Source: Glomus cerebriforme
Lineage: Eukaryota > Glomeromycota > Glomeromycetes > Glomerales > Glomeraceae
DNA: 64,000 nucleotides
NCBI GenBank assembly: GCA_003550305.1
Contig: QKYT01000517.1
Location: forward strand, 15,636-79,635
Direction of reading: 5' to 3'
Below, in pieces: positions 13,424-24,056 of the stretch. Numbering within the stretch: the first letter of the stretch is position 1; each line of letters starts with the position of its first letter. The notes under the pieces were generated by a model. It was not told the origin of the DNA, made no database searches, and worked only from the letters and a program-made list of their open reading frames with translations. Both the position numbers and the translations under genes were made by a program.

Positions 13424-13804
13424 TGCAAAATTGAGAAACAAATGAAAGTTTTTGTTGGAATATGATTAATTTATTTGATTTAATAAATTCAAAGTTACAC
13501 GACATAAACCTAAAAATTTCGTTAATTTATCTTTACCCACGTTGTAAACGCGAAATACGTAACGTTTTATTTGATGATCATCATGCATTGATAATTTTAT
13601 CACCACATCTACATTTTTTTTTATCCATAGAAATTATTCCAATGTTGAAGTATATCAACAAAGTCGACATAAGCTTTGCTCCTTTTTCACCTTCTGCCAA
13701 GTCTTCGAGGTGGATGAACTACATGTAGTATATAAAATAGATTGTTTTTTATTGATTTTGACAATTTTTTTTTTTTGTCGGTTAGACTTTTTCTCGCAAG
13801 AATT
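13424..13804. promoter_or_regulatory. Divergent promoter region, SDR / 75-aa gene
   Basis: A 381-bp spacer between two head-to-head genes. A poly-T run lies about 35 bp upstream of the plus-strand start. No clear TATA box was identified. Confidence 0.45.
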
Positions 13805-14162
13805 ATGACAGACAAAGCTCGGCTTGCGAATCCGAATGCCATTATTAATACAACAGTCCTATCCGACCCGAACGAGGAACCATCTATCAATATAATTTAT
13901 CGTATGTAAATAAATATATTTTGTTAGGATTGTAAGATTTTAATTTATGATAGCTAATAAAGAAATAATAGGTGACGGTAAAAAACTCTATCTTCGACCA
14001 GGTAACAAGAATATTGATGAGTAAGTATTGCAATTTTTATAATTTTGATTTTCTTATCGATGAAATATTAATAACGCAATTATATTATTTACATTAAGAG
14101 TTTTATACACTGTAAACAAATATTTGCGAAGATTAAAAGAAGATGATGATTTTGCTGTTTAA
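13805..14162 (+). CDS. Unknown 75-residue protein, three exons
   Basis: Exons 13805-13901, 13954-14020 and 14099-14162 have proper GT-AG borders (GTATGT and GTAAGT donors) and matching phases. They encode 75 residues. The product starts MTDKARLANPNA, has a hydrophobic NIIYPNKEIIG segment in the middle, then LYLRPGN, and ends in a charged helix-like stretch finishing EDDDFAV. I do not recognise the family. Support comes from two clean introns with phase agreement, an acidic soluble composition, and its place head-to-head with the SDR and tail-to-tail with RPL35 (175 bp away). It could be a small subunit of a larger complex, but nothing in the sequence says which. Confidence 0.6.
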
Positions 14163-14337
14163 TATAAAGGTTAAAAAAATATATATTTATTTAAACATTT
14201 GAAAATAAATAAAAAAAAAAAGGAAAAAGATTGGTTCATCTATTTTCTTAGATCGCGATTTATTTGCATTATAATTATTTGAACTATGAGTAATTTAGCA
14301 CATTTCATTATCAAATAAAATAAATACATAATTAACT

Positions 14338-15145
14338 TTATGCTTTTACAGCATATTTACGTTGAGGAAAATGAATGGCCTTTTCATGAGCACTAAAATA
14401 AAAATAATAATAATAATAACATTTAGAATATGATTTGGTTTGATACAAAAATTAAGAATTATAATATTTTTACCGCTTAGTCTTCACATTAACCTCATAC
14501 TATAAAAAAGTAAACATTATTAATTTTAATATTAATGAGGATTTTTAAATTATATTTGGTCGTTGTAATCACTTACTTCGGATAAACGACGACGAATAGC
14601 ACGAGTTTTTTTCGGTCGAAGATCTAGAGGTTTATATTTTTTGCTTTTATAAGCAAGATTGGGTTGATCTTTTTGTCTTCGTCTATAGATGATGCGAAGA
14701 TTATCCCGTTGCTTTTGTGATATAACAGTGTTAACGCGTGCGATAGACTTGCGAACTTCGCGCCTATGTTAATTTAATTTTAATTTTATATGTAATATAA
14801 AAAGATTTTTTTTTTTTTTTGCCTACCTACAATTTAGTTAATTTTGAGGCCGCACCACCAGCAATTTTTTGAACTTTTAAACCAGCAAGTTCTTGTTTAA
14901 GGTCTTCGAGCTGCTTATTAAGCTCAACCTTGTTCTTATTGCGAAGTTCGTAAGCTTTAACAGGAGGCTATTGAAATAAACATTATGTGTATTAGAACTC
15001 ACGATTCCACATAAAAAAAATTTTTTTTTGATACTCCCAATTGAACTTAATTAACCAAAGGTAATTTTTTTAATTTCAAGATTTTTTTGTTTAATTTATG
15101 AAATATACAATTTTGATTAATATTTACGAATGGATGGCTCACCAT
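14338..15145 (-). CDS. RPL35: 60S ribosomal protein L35 (uL29)
   Basis: Five minus-strand exons: 15145-15143 (the ATG alone), 14967-14831, 14763-14577, 14499-14474 and 14392-14338, giving 135 residues. Conserved blocks are [63 protein letters not shown] and [10 protein letters not shown] at the end. L35 sits at the exit of the ribosomal tunnel. An intron directly after the ATG is common in fungal ribosomal protein genes and the donor here is GTGAGC. The protein is about 12 residues longer than usual (about 123) because of an extra basic stretch [13 protein letters not shown] before KSKKYKP. No splice donor inside that stretch could remove it. Confidence 0.94.
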
Positions 15146-15332
15146 AATTAATGATCTTTTGCTATTCTGAGAGAGATTTTTTTTGCCAAAAAAAAAATTT
15201 TTTTTTGACCAACAAAATATCACACCCTATGAAGATCTTTATCATCACAATCAATCAAATCAATGGTCAGTGTTATGAAAATAAATCTGATCTCGTTTCT
15301 GCAACGTAAAAATATATTTTATTTTCTCGAAA
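15146..15332. promoter_or_regulatory. Bidirectional promoter, RPL35 / acyl-CoA dehydrogenase
   Basis: Only 187 bp separate the two divergent start codons. The spacer holds poly-A/T runs and must serve both genes unless an upstream 5' UTR exon exists. No known ribosomal-protein promoter motif was recognised. Confidence 0.5.
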
Positions 15333-17498
15333 ATGTCATTTGTTTCAATCGCTAGAAATAAATTCTCTTTAGCTTTCAGACAAAATATTTCGTCTTTTAC
15401 TTCTTTTAATAGTAGGTTTGCAAGACCAAAGTACGTATTAAATTACATTTTTACATTATAAGTTACTATTTTATAATGTGTTGTGGTCCTTTAGACAAGG
15501 TGCATTCTCTCGCTATGCTTCTACATTATCGTCCCTTAATACATTATCCGAAGAAGAAGAAAGTATTCGTAATTCAGGTAAATCGTTTAAATAGTTTGTT
15601 ATTCGTTTATTACTTTTTTGTAGACGTAGTCTTTTTTGAAACTGATATTTTTGAATGAAAGTCGCAAGTTTTGCACATCAAAAAATACAACCACTTGTGG
15701 CTAAAATGGACGAAAAGGAATATGTTGAACCCGAAATCATTAAAGGTCTTTTTGAACAAGGGGTTTGTTTATAATCTATGTTATTTTGATTGTTAATAAT
15801 TCTAATCATAAATTGTACTAATTCAAGGAGTTTTTTTTAGCTTATGGGAATAGAAACCGAAACTGAATATGGTGGTACTGGAAGCGGATTTTTGGCTGCT
15901 ATATTGGTTGTTGAAGGTAAAATTTATAGTTATTATACACATTTAAATTTTGAAAATTTGTAACATTTGAAAAATTATTTCATTTATATATTTAAGAACT
16001 TGCAAAAGTAGACCCATCTATCAGTGTTATTTGTGATGTTCAAGTAAGCTTTGGAATTTCATTTATTTAAATAATGATCTATATTAATATATTTTTGGTA
16101 TTTCTAGAATACACTCGTTAATACATTATTACGCAAGTATGGTAATGATTTTGTGAAAGAAAAATATTTACCTCAACTTGCAACCGAAAAGGTAATGACA
16201 ACTTTTTAAGGATTTATATGTAGAATATTAAAAGGTATTTTATTCTGTTAGGTTGGCTGCTTTTGTTTATCCGAATCCGGAGCTGGAAGTGATGCATTCG
16301 CGTTAAAAACTCGTGCCGATAAGAAAGATGGATATTACATCCTTAATGGTTCAAAAATGTGGATCACTAATTCAAAAGAAGCCGAAATTTTCTTAGTATT
16401 TGCTAATTTAGGTAATTTATTTATTAACAATTTATATCTTTTATTTATTTATAATAAATTCAATTGAAATTGTAAACGATTTTTCATTAGATCCCTCGAA
16501 GGGATATAAAGGAATTACCTGTTTTATTTTAGAGAAAGACATGGGAGTCCAGATTGCAAAAAAAGAATCTAAGGTTGTCACGATTTCCCTTTTAAATAAT
16601 AAATTATTATTGTACATAAACGCTAAAATATCTTTACATGTTTAAAAAATTTTAGCTTGGTATTAGAGCTTCTTCGACCTGTACATTGAATTTTGATGAT
16701 GTCAAGGTATAGTAGGAAATTTTTTATTATTTTCGTTGGAATAATTAGTCTAATTTATAAAACTAGGTGCCGGAGGAAAATGTTTTAGGAGAGATAGGCA
16801 AAGGTATTATTTAATAAAAAATATGGAGTTTCCTTTTTTTCGAATTTTAATTTATATAATTATAAATAATATTTTAAACGTGAAGGCTATAAGTACGCGA
16901 TTGAAATTCTTAATGAAGGGCGTATTGGCATAGCCGCTCAAATGATAGGATTATCTCAAGGCGTATATGATTATGCATTAGCTTATATGTTTCAGAGGAA
17001 GGCATTTAATAAATTAATTGGTGAATTTCAGGTAAGTAATGACTTGATTTCCTTTTGACGTTTGAATATTTTTATGTGCATTAATAAATTTATTCGTTTT
17101 TAAGGGTATGCAACATCAATACGCTCAAGGTAAGATCTCATATTTTAAATAATTTAATAATTTTAATAATTTTTTAATTTTTTAAAAAAATTATTGTATT
17201 ACATATTACAGTTGCAACTGAAATAGAAGCTGCTAGATTATTGACATATAACGCAGCTAGATTGAAAGAAGAAGGCAAGGATTTTATTAAAGAAGCAGCT
17301 ATGGCAAAATTATATGCATCTCAAGTTGCCGAAAAAACTGCATCAAAGGCTATCGAATGGATGGGTGGTGTAGGTTTTACAAGAGAATTTCCAGTTGAAA
17401 AATTTTATAGAGATGCGAAGATTGGTTCTATTTACGAAGGAACTTCAAATATTCAACTAACGACAATTGCAAAATTAATAGCTCATAAATTTAAGTAA
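15333..17498 (+). CDS. Short/branched-chain acyl-CoA dehydrogenase, mitochondrial (ACADSB-like)
   Basis: Thirteen exons (15333-15430, 15495-15577, 15662-15762, 15841-15916, 15997-16043, 16108-16191, 16252-16411, 16491-16573, 16656-16706, 16767-16803, 16886-17031, 17105-17129, 17212-17498) join to 425 residues. The FAD enzyme makes the first dehydrogenation of branched-chain acyl-CoA, as in isoleucine and valine breakdown in mitochondria. The N-terminus ([20 protein letters not shown]) is a mitochondrial presequence. FAD and substrate motifs are present: [26 protein letters not shown]. The catalytic Glu is in IYEGTSNIQ (about residue 406), the position used by short-chain members. Introns are tiny (50-85 bp). 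Confidence 0.94.
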
Positions 17499-17742
17499 TT
17501 TATTATTAAATTTTCAAATTTTCATTTTCCAAATTTTGTGCGGATGTAAAACAGTCTCCCCTAAATTATATAAATCACGTGCAGGATTTTGACGCAATAA
17601 TGACGATGTAAAGAAGATAATTTATGTATTGATTACTTCACAGAGTTACTTACTAGTTAAAATTTAGAAAATTTTACATCATAAGTAAAAATGTAAAAAT
17701 GTTATAAATAAAGCGTATTTTTTGTCAATAAATTTTTTAAAA

Positions 17743-18293
17743 ATGTCGGGTTTATGTTTGAGGACACGTCAAATGCTCGCAGGCATCTCTTCTATGCCAA
17801 ATCGCCAATTTTCTTACAAAATTTCACACGTCTTTTCACCCATCAGAAGGTAATAAAAAAATGGTAATTGGGTTATTTAAATGATTTTAACATTTTTTTT
17901 TTATCTGAAGTCATATGACTGGAGACGAACCAAAGAAAGTTTTGGACCAGGAAAAACAAAAAATCTTAAAAGGTGATAAAAATATTAATAGTTCAATGTT
18001 GAGTAAAAATTAATTTGTTTTATAATTTTGATAGGAAAAGTGAAGAGTTCAATTGAAACAGCTCCAGGATGGAATGAAAAATTAGCATCCGAAAGTGAAG
18101 CAACAGTAAGATTATTAGCATCATTAATATATAGTTATATATAGTTTAAATTTAATATTTAAATTTATCCGTATTTTAAATGCAGGTCAAAGCGGATAGA
18201 CATGGTGATTCAGTTACTATTGAAGAGTTGCAAAGACAATCGATTAGTTTAATGGAAGAGCATGATTATGAAATAGAACGAAAAGATCAATGA
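17743..18293 (+). CDS. Small predicted mitochondrial protein (115 aa), unknown function
   Basis: Exons 17743-17849, 17911-17972, 18035-18105 and 18186-18293 join in frame. The N-terminus has many Arg and Ser and no acid for the first 35 residues (RTRQMLAG, NRQFSYK), like a mitochondrial presequence. The rest is hydrophilic and helical, with the striking segment APGWNEKLASESEATVKADR followed by an acidic C-terminus. I believe similar small proteins exist in other fungi, but I cannot name a family or function. It follows the acyl-CoA dehydrogenase by 244 bp on the same strand. Confidence 0.7.
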
Positions 18294-18439
18294 TTTTTCA
18301 CTATACAAAAAAAACAACAAAGATCGGCATCATATAACGATCATGGATAATTAAATTTGGAAATAAAAAAAATATAATAATTAAAAAAAAGCTGTTTTCA
18401 ACATCATTGCCCATATTTTCTCACTATTAATACCTAATT

Positions 18440-18584
18440 GTCCGGAGCGAAGCGAAGGACTATATATTTTTATGCGAGGTGATAACCATTATGATCACGT
18501 GGCGATTTCCGTTTGTCCGGTCACGTGCCAAATAAATATTTACTACTAAAAAAAAAATTAAAAATAAAAATATGCGCTCCGGAC
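18440..18584. repeat. Short foldback repeat with GTCCGGAGCG ends
   Basis: GTCCGGAGCG at 18440 and its exact inverse CGCTCCGGAC at 18575-18584 bracket 145 bp. The inside repeats GAAGCGAAG, and TCACGTG-like words occur twice. A related GAAGCGAAGCGCAGC word occurs at about 2645, so this looks like a dispersed family. Confidence 0.6.
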
Positions 18585-18784
18585 TTAAAATGGTTTCCAT
18601 TTCCTAGTTCTAAAAAAATTTCCTATTCGAATGAAACAAACAACTAAAGAGACACAACAATTTTGAATTTACTATTTACTGTTACAGTAATCAGTAGCAA
18701 TAAAGTTGATAATGTTTTTTTATCTGAAACATGGTAAATAAATTGAGTGAAGATATTCTTTTACAGTGAGGTTCCACCAAAATT

Positions 18785-18835
18785 GGTGATTTTATGGAGG
18801 TGTGACTATGAAAAGGTAACCTCTATACAATCACC
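18785..18835. repeat. Hairpin related to the MITE at 250-674
   Basis: GGTGATTTTATGGAGGT (18785-18801) pairs with ACCTCTATACAATCACC (18819-18835) with two mismatches. The words resemble the CTATACAATCAC and CCTCTATA words of the 425-bp MITE, so this is probably an eroded end of the same family. Confidence 0.5.
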
Positions 18836-19126
18836 ACCATATTATAAATCATGTGTAGCAGACTGGCAGTGTTGTACACAGAGATGTTAAGGTCCGTTTA
18901 GGTTCAGTTTAGGTTCGGTTTTTTAAGGTTCCAAAAATTGGAACTTAAGAACTCAGTTTTTTGTTAAAGTTTCAATAAACCAATTATGATAAGTTTTGAA
19001 CTTATTCTAAACCAGTTTATAATCAATTCCAAACTGTATTTAAATATATAAATTTTCTTTAAAATTATATAATTAATAAAAAAAAAATTTCTTTTTTAAG
19101 ACCTATTTTTTATGTAAAATAATTTG
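18836..19126. other. AT-rich spacer with GGTTC-rich words
   Basis: Imperfect repeats of GTTTAGGTTC at 18895-18925 and GGAACTTAAG, then AT-rich DNA. No gene seen. Confidence 0.4.
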
Positions 19127-19417
19127 ATTTTTATTATCTTTAAAATTTCAAAAAAAAAAATTTTTTTAAAAAAAATATCCATTTCCTATTCCCACCCCCC
19201 TATTACTTCCCACTACCTCCCACTCCTATTACTCCCATTCCCATTACCCCTCACCCCCCATTATCTCCCATTTCCATTACACCCCATCACTCCCCACTAC
19301 CTTTTACTTCCCATTACCCCCTATTACTCCCCACTACCTCCCACTTCCCATTACTTCCCATCATTTCCCACTACCTCCCACCTTCCATCACCCCTACCTT
19401 CTATTACCCTCTATCTA
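19127..19417 (+). repeat. 291-nt G-free, C/T-rich tract of degenerate CCCATTAC/CCCACTACC units
   Basis: From 19127 to 19417 the plus strand has no G at all, and from about 19180 it is made of loosely repeated 8-11 bp units (CCCATTAC, CCCACTACCTC). The complementary strand is a G-rich purine tract with many GGG runs. An ORF through it is only low-complexity Pro/Ser/Thr. Confidence 0.85.
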
Positions 19418-19679
19418 GCCATCCCCCATTATCCCCCACTATTTTCCACTATCCCATCAGCACTTATCACTACTTAACATGTTCTAGTTTATTTTATACT
19501 TATTTTTCTTCTTCTACCACTTAAAATTTCACTAAAAATATCTTTATTATTGTGCATTTATGCATCCATTTATACAAAACATGTAAAACACATTTATTGT
19601 ATAATTTGTGTAAATTATATTATGCATATTTAATTATACAAATATCTCTACTATAATCTAATAATAATGATTAATTATC

Positions 19680-20260
19680 TGTATCTACAAATATTTTTTC
19701 CAACTATGATTTAGCATATAAAGTAACTCTAGCTATTTTAGGATCAAGACAATTTCATGTTTTAGTAATGGTATTAATAGCAATAAAAAAAAGTTGTTCA
19801 CAAGTAACATTAGTTGCTTGTATATATAAATAAAGGTTTTAATTATCTCTGATTAGAAATAATAGTTTTATGTAATTATCACATTATAAAATTGCATAAT
19901 TTGAATTTCTATATATTAGAATACATAATCTATAGTAAAATATTAATTATTTTTAAAATTTTTAGTAAATTACTATTTTTTAAAAATTTTCTATTATTAT
20001 TATTATTATTATATAAATTTACTATTTTTTTTTTGAAAACAAAATGATATGAATATTTATTAGGTTACTTAGTATACATAGTCATCAGAAAATTATAAAA
20101 ATTATACATCCATAAATCACTTTCCACTATGATGCAGAAATGTGTTGTTTGTTTTACTTATATAATATGAGTTCTTAAAGTATGCTCTGATACTTCCATC
20201 AAATGAATATCCATCATCCAGTTCATCTAAATCTTCCCTCAATACTCTTAGATCTTTAAA
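19680..20260 (-). pseudogene. C-terminal remnant of an hAT transposase
   Basis: On the minus strand near 19800-19710 the reading ATNVTCEQLFFIAINTI, then a stop, then LDPKIARVTLYAK matches the hAT C-terminal dimerisation region (the SVPSERLFS...R-LDP pattern). A further piece, EDLDELDDGYSFD, lies at 20255-20215. Stops break every frame. Upstream parts may extend past 21 kb, for example RWVEFVIAFDGLKSRP near 21330, but are too eroded to join. Confidence 0.6.
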
Positions 20261-22091
20261 CTAGTATAAAACATTGATAAATTTCTAGAAATTGAATGCT
20301 AGTGCCAATTTTCAGAATAAAGAATACCAACACATTAAACTTGGATCATTAAACTAGTACGAAATATTTTAAGAGAAATTATAGAAGCTGGTTACTAATA
20401 TCAACCTTCAGAAAGGAAGAACTATCTAAAAATACTAAAACTAAAAAATACAAGAAAGAAAAAAAAATCTAATATATTTCTATTCCTCTATTCTATTAAA
20501 AACAATTTCTGGTTATTCTAACAGATACTTCAGATAAATTAAGATGACTGCTTATACTATCTCATTTGAAGACTATTATCAGATATACCTTGTCTATCTC
20601 AATTAATAACAACCTTCCGGTAGTATTTTCTTTTAAAATAAGCTAATTCCTAATAGCACTGACAGAAGTGCATATTCATAGAATTGAAATGACTTTTTAC
20701 GTGAAGTTATGTTAGACCTTTCATTTTTATTTAAAAATTTTCATCCTTGATATATCTATTGCAAAAAAGAAAACTGATCTTGATTTTCAGTTTATCAAAC
20801 TTTATTATCATGTTACCATATCTTAATATGGTACCTATATCTTCTTATATACTTTTTTTGGTTTTTTAAATAATTACTAATCATAACATCATCTTAAAAG
20901 GCTAATAAAAGGAATCATCATTATGAAACTAATAAAACCAAAAAAATGTATTATAATAAGAAAACTAATTACCAACAGATGATCAGCTATCAATCAAATT
21001 TTTTAGTACCTTCTTACTTCTACCAGAAGGATTGCTTCTCTATATACAAAAAAATCTAGTGTTAAAGTTACTAAAAGTTTTCTTAAAGTATATGAAAATT
21101 CCAAAGTTGATTTCAAATTTTTCTTCATGAGTCTGAAAAACTTGATGTCCTACCACCTTTCTATCACTAAAAATAATTGTATAAAAAAATAGAAAGGAAT
21201 TATTCACCAAACTTAAATACTAGAAAAGATTCTCATTTTTGCATTAAGTTCATATGTTAACTCTGTAAAAAGTTGTTTACTTTCAAAATAACTTTTGCAT
21301 TAGGCCTGCTCTTGAGTCCATCAAAAGCAATCACAAATTCAACCCATCTATTTTGTACTTATAAAAGGTGCCTTAGAATACTAAATGGCCCTTTGAGTAT
21401 TAATTCAGAGAAAGACATAAGTAACTAAAAGTTATTGAGAATTTGATTTGTGAAAATCTTGGTAAGCTGAAAACTATTTAATTCCAAACTTTCTAAATTT
21501 TTCTAGTTAACTTCAGCAGCATAAAATAACTTTTCTTAAGACTAAAAGACCATTTTCTTAATGCAAAATAGCAAAAAAGAGTAACTTTTCTTTTTAAAAC
21601 TTCTTCAAAGAAATGGATATAAGGATCAGTAGGAAGAGTTGCCTCCCTTTTTCATATGCGCCAATTTGTGAAACTATATGTTACATTCACAAAATAGATT
21701 TGCCAAATGAAAGCAACATTAAAAATCATGTAACAATGATAAATCTACATCATTTGATGTACAAAATTAATTATTTATTTGAACTTTAATTTTTTTTAAT
21801 ATAAGTAATATTAAAATTATAAAATCAGAATATAATTCTCATGACAAAATTATGAATATCTTGGGTTATTCATAATTAAATGAATGAATTTATATTCATT
21901 TGAAAGAAGAAAACAAAACCTATCTAATGAATCCAAAATCAGACAAAAATAATCACTGGTTGGTGAATAAATNNNTTCAATNCATTAATTTTTAATTTTT
22001 TTACTTGATCATTAATATCTCCACATCCAGTGATCCAATCTTATTGCTTTTTGATTCCTAAGCTGAAGCAAGTTTTCACCTTTCAAATAAA
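20261..22091. other. Eroded transposon-like AT-rich DNA
   Basis: No intact gene. Scattered minus-strand coding scraps probably belong to the hAT remnant. Ambiguous bases lie at 21973-21975 and 21982. Confidence 0.4.
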
Positions 22092-22661
22092 NNNNNNNNN
22101 NNNNNNNNNNNNNNNNNNNNNNNNNNNNNNNNNNNNNNNNNNNNNNNNNNNNNNNNNNNNNNNNNNNNNNNNNNNNNNNNNNNNNNNNNNNNNNNNNNNN
22201 NNNNNNNNNNNNNNNNNNNNNNNNNNNNNNNNNNNNNNNNNNNNNNNNNNNNNNNNNNNNNNNNNNNNNNNNNNNNNNNNNNNNNNNNNNNNNNNNNNNN
22301 NNNNNNNNNNNNNNNNNNNNNNNNNNNNNNNNNNNNNNNNNNNNNNNNNNNNNNNNNNNNNNNNNNNNNNNNNNNNNNNNNNNNNNNNNNNNNNNNNNNN
22401 NNNNNNNNNNNNNNNNNNNNNNNNNNNNNNNNNNNNNNNNNNNNNNNNNNNNNNNNNNNNNNNNNNNNNNNNNNNNNNNNNNNNNNNNNNNNNNNNNNNN
22501 NNNNNNNNNNNNNNNNNNNNNNNNNNNNNNNNNNNNNNNNNNNNNNNNNNNNNNNNNNNNNNNNNNNNNNNNNNNNNNNNNNNNNNNNNNNNNNNNNNNN
22601 NNNNNNNNNNNNNNNNNNNNNNNNNNNNNNNNNNNNNNNNNNNNNNNNNNNNNNNNNNNNN
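22092..22661. other. Assembly gap (570 N)
   Basis: Unbroken run of N. Any ORF crossing it is meaningless. Confidence 0.99.
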
Positions 22662-23825
22662 ATAATGTAAATTCTATTTTACAACTAAATTTTTATTAAA
22701 ATCTTAATTTAGGCCAATTCCACAGATTGGCGGATATGTTATAAATTTACTATTTTTATTAATTAAAATCACATATTATATTTAATAATACATAATATAG
22801 TAAAAGTATTAAATCACATAATTTTACTTTATTGCATATATAATTTATATTTTATTGCAACATAAAATTATTATTCCTACCTCACATAAACAAGTTTTAG
22901 TATAAAAAAAAAATATAAGTAGAAATCACATTTAATAAAAGAAAATTAAAGAATTTATATTAAATTTTTTGTTATTTAGATAAAAATAATATTAAATATA
23001 TATATACAATACCATAATTACTGATTAAGCTGCAAGGTATATTAATAATTTTTTTTCATATATTAATAAATTTTAGTAATTTATAGTAAATCATTTATTA
23101 ATTTTTTACTTTATAAAAAATGATTGCCACCAAAATGGTATAATGTTTTTTTTAATCTATATTTTACTGGAATGCTTGATATACTATATAAATCAAAACT
23201 ATATCAAGTTATCTAACTTTTTACATAATTAATATTTAGAGTTTAAATTTGATAAATGTAATTTTTATAATAAATTACTTTAAAAAACAGTACATTTATT
23301 TTTAGATATCCAAATCGAACAACTTCTTCTTTCTTAAATATTTTTATGTTCATTAGTTACTTTAAACTATATTTATAAAGTTACAAAGCTTTTATTTATA
23401 TTTACTACTAAGTTATTTTACAATTTCACTTTTAAGTAGTTTTTGAGTATTTTTCTATTTTGAAATCTGATTTTTTTTAAATATTTTATAATTAATATAA
23501 AAAATTGCCTCATAACTTTGTTAATAAAATTATATTCAATATATTTTTTTTTCAAAATGCAAAATCATTAAAGTTGCATATCTAATTAAATATAAAATAT
23601 AATAATATAATGGGTTATTATATAAAAATTATAAAAAAAATTAATTGATATTATATTTGTATTATCATAATATTAAAATTTTAACTTTATTGTAAAAAAA
23701 TATTAATTAATAATTTTTGGATTTTTATAATTTATCATCATGACGATATTTTGCTAGTCCCCAAATATCACATGTTTTAACCAATAAATTATCATATGAT
23801 TATTAATAAATATCACATTTTCTAG
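22662..23825. other. Extremely AT-rich spacer
   Basis: Long A/T runs and TAT/ATA words. No coding or structural signal recognised. Confidence 0.5.
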
Positions 23826-24056
23826 GGTTCCTCAAACTCGAATCAAATCAAATATGAAGCCAATTTGAATTTGTCAAATCAAATCAGATTCGAATCAAAT
23901 TTGAATCAAATATCAAATATTTGTCAAATTAACCAATCAAATTAAAGAATTTTTAAATCAAATTAAATTAAATTCGAATCAAATCAAAAAAAAAGCTGAT
24001 TTGAATTTGCAAATTCAAATCAAATTCAAATCAAATGTCAAATGTCAAATCAAATT
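23826..24056. repeat. Satellite-like repeat of AAATTCGAATCAAATC words
   Basis: About 230 bp of degenerate tandem units built on TCAAAT and GAATC. It contains a perfect 24-bp palindrome at 23998-24021 (half-site GATTTGAATTTG). The words occur in both orientations. Confidence 0.75.

Noticed and set aside
13424..13441. Six extra codons at the SDR start
   Set aside because: The upstream in-frame codon at 13441 is TTG; the ATG at 13423 is used.
19124..19477. 117-codon Pro/Ser/Thr-rich ORF
   Set aside because: It only reads through the G-free repeat tract. A strand lacking G can hold no TAG or TGA, so a long frame is expected there.
22030..22665. 211-codon plus-strand ORF
   Set aside because: Nearly all of it is the N gap; it has no real sequence content.
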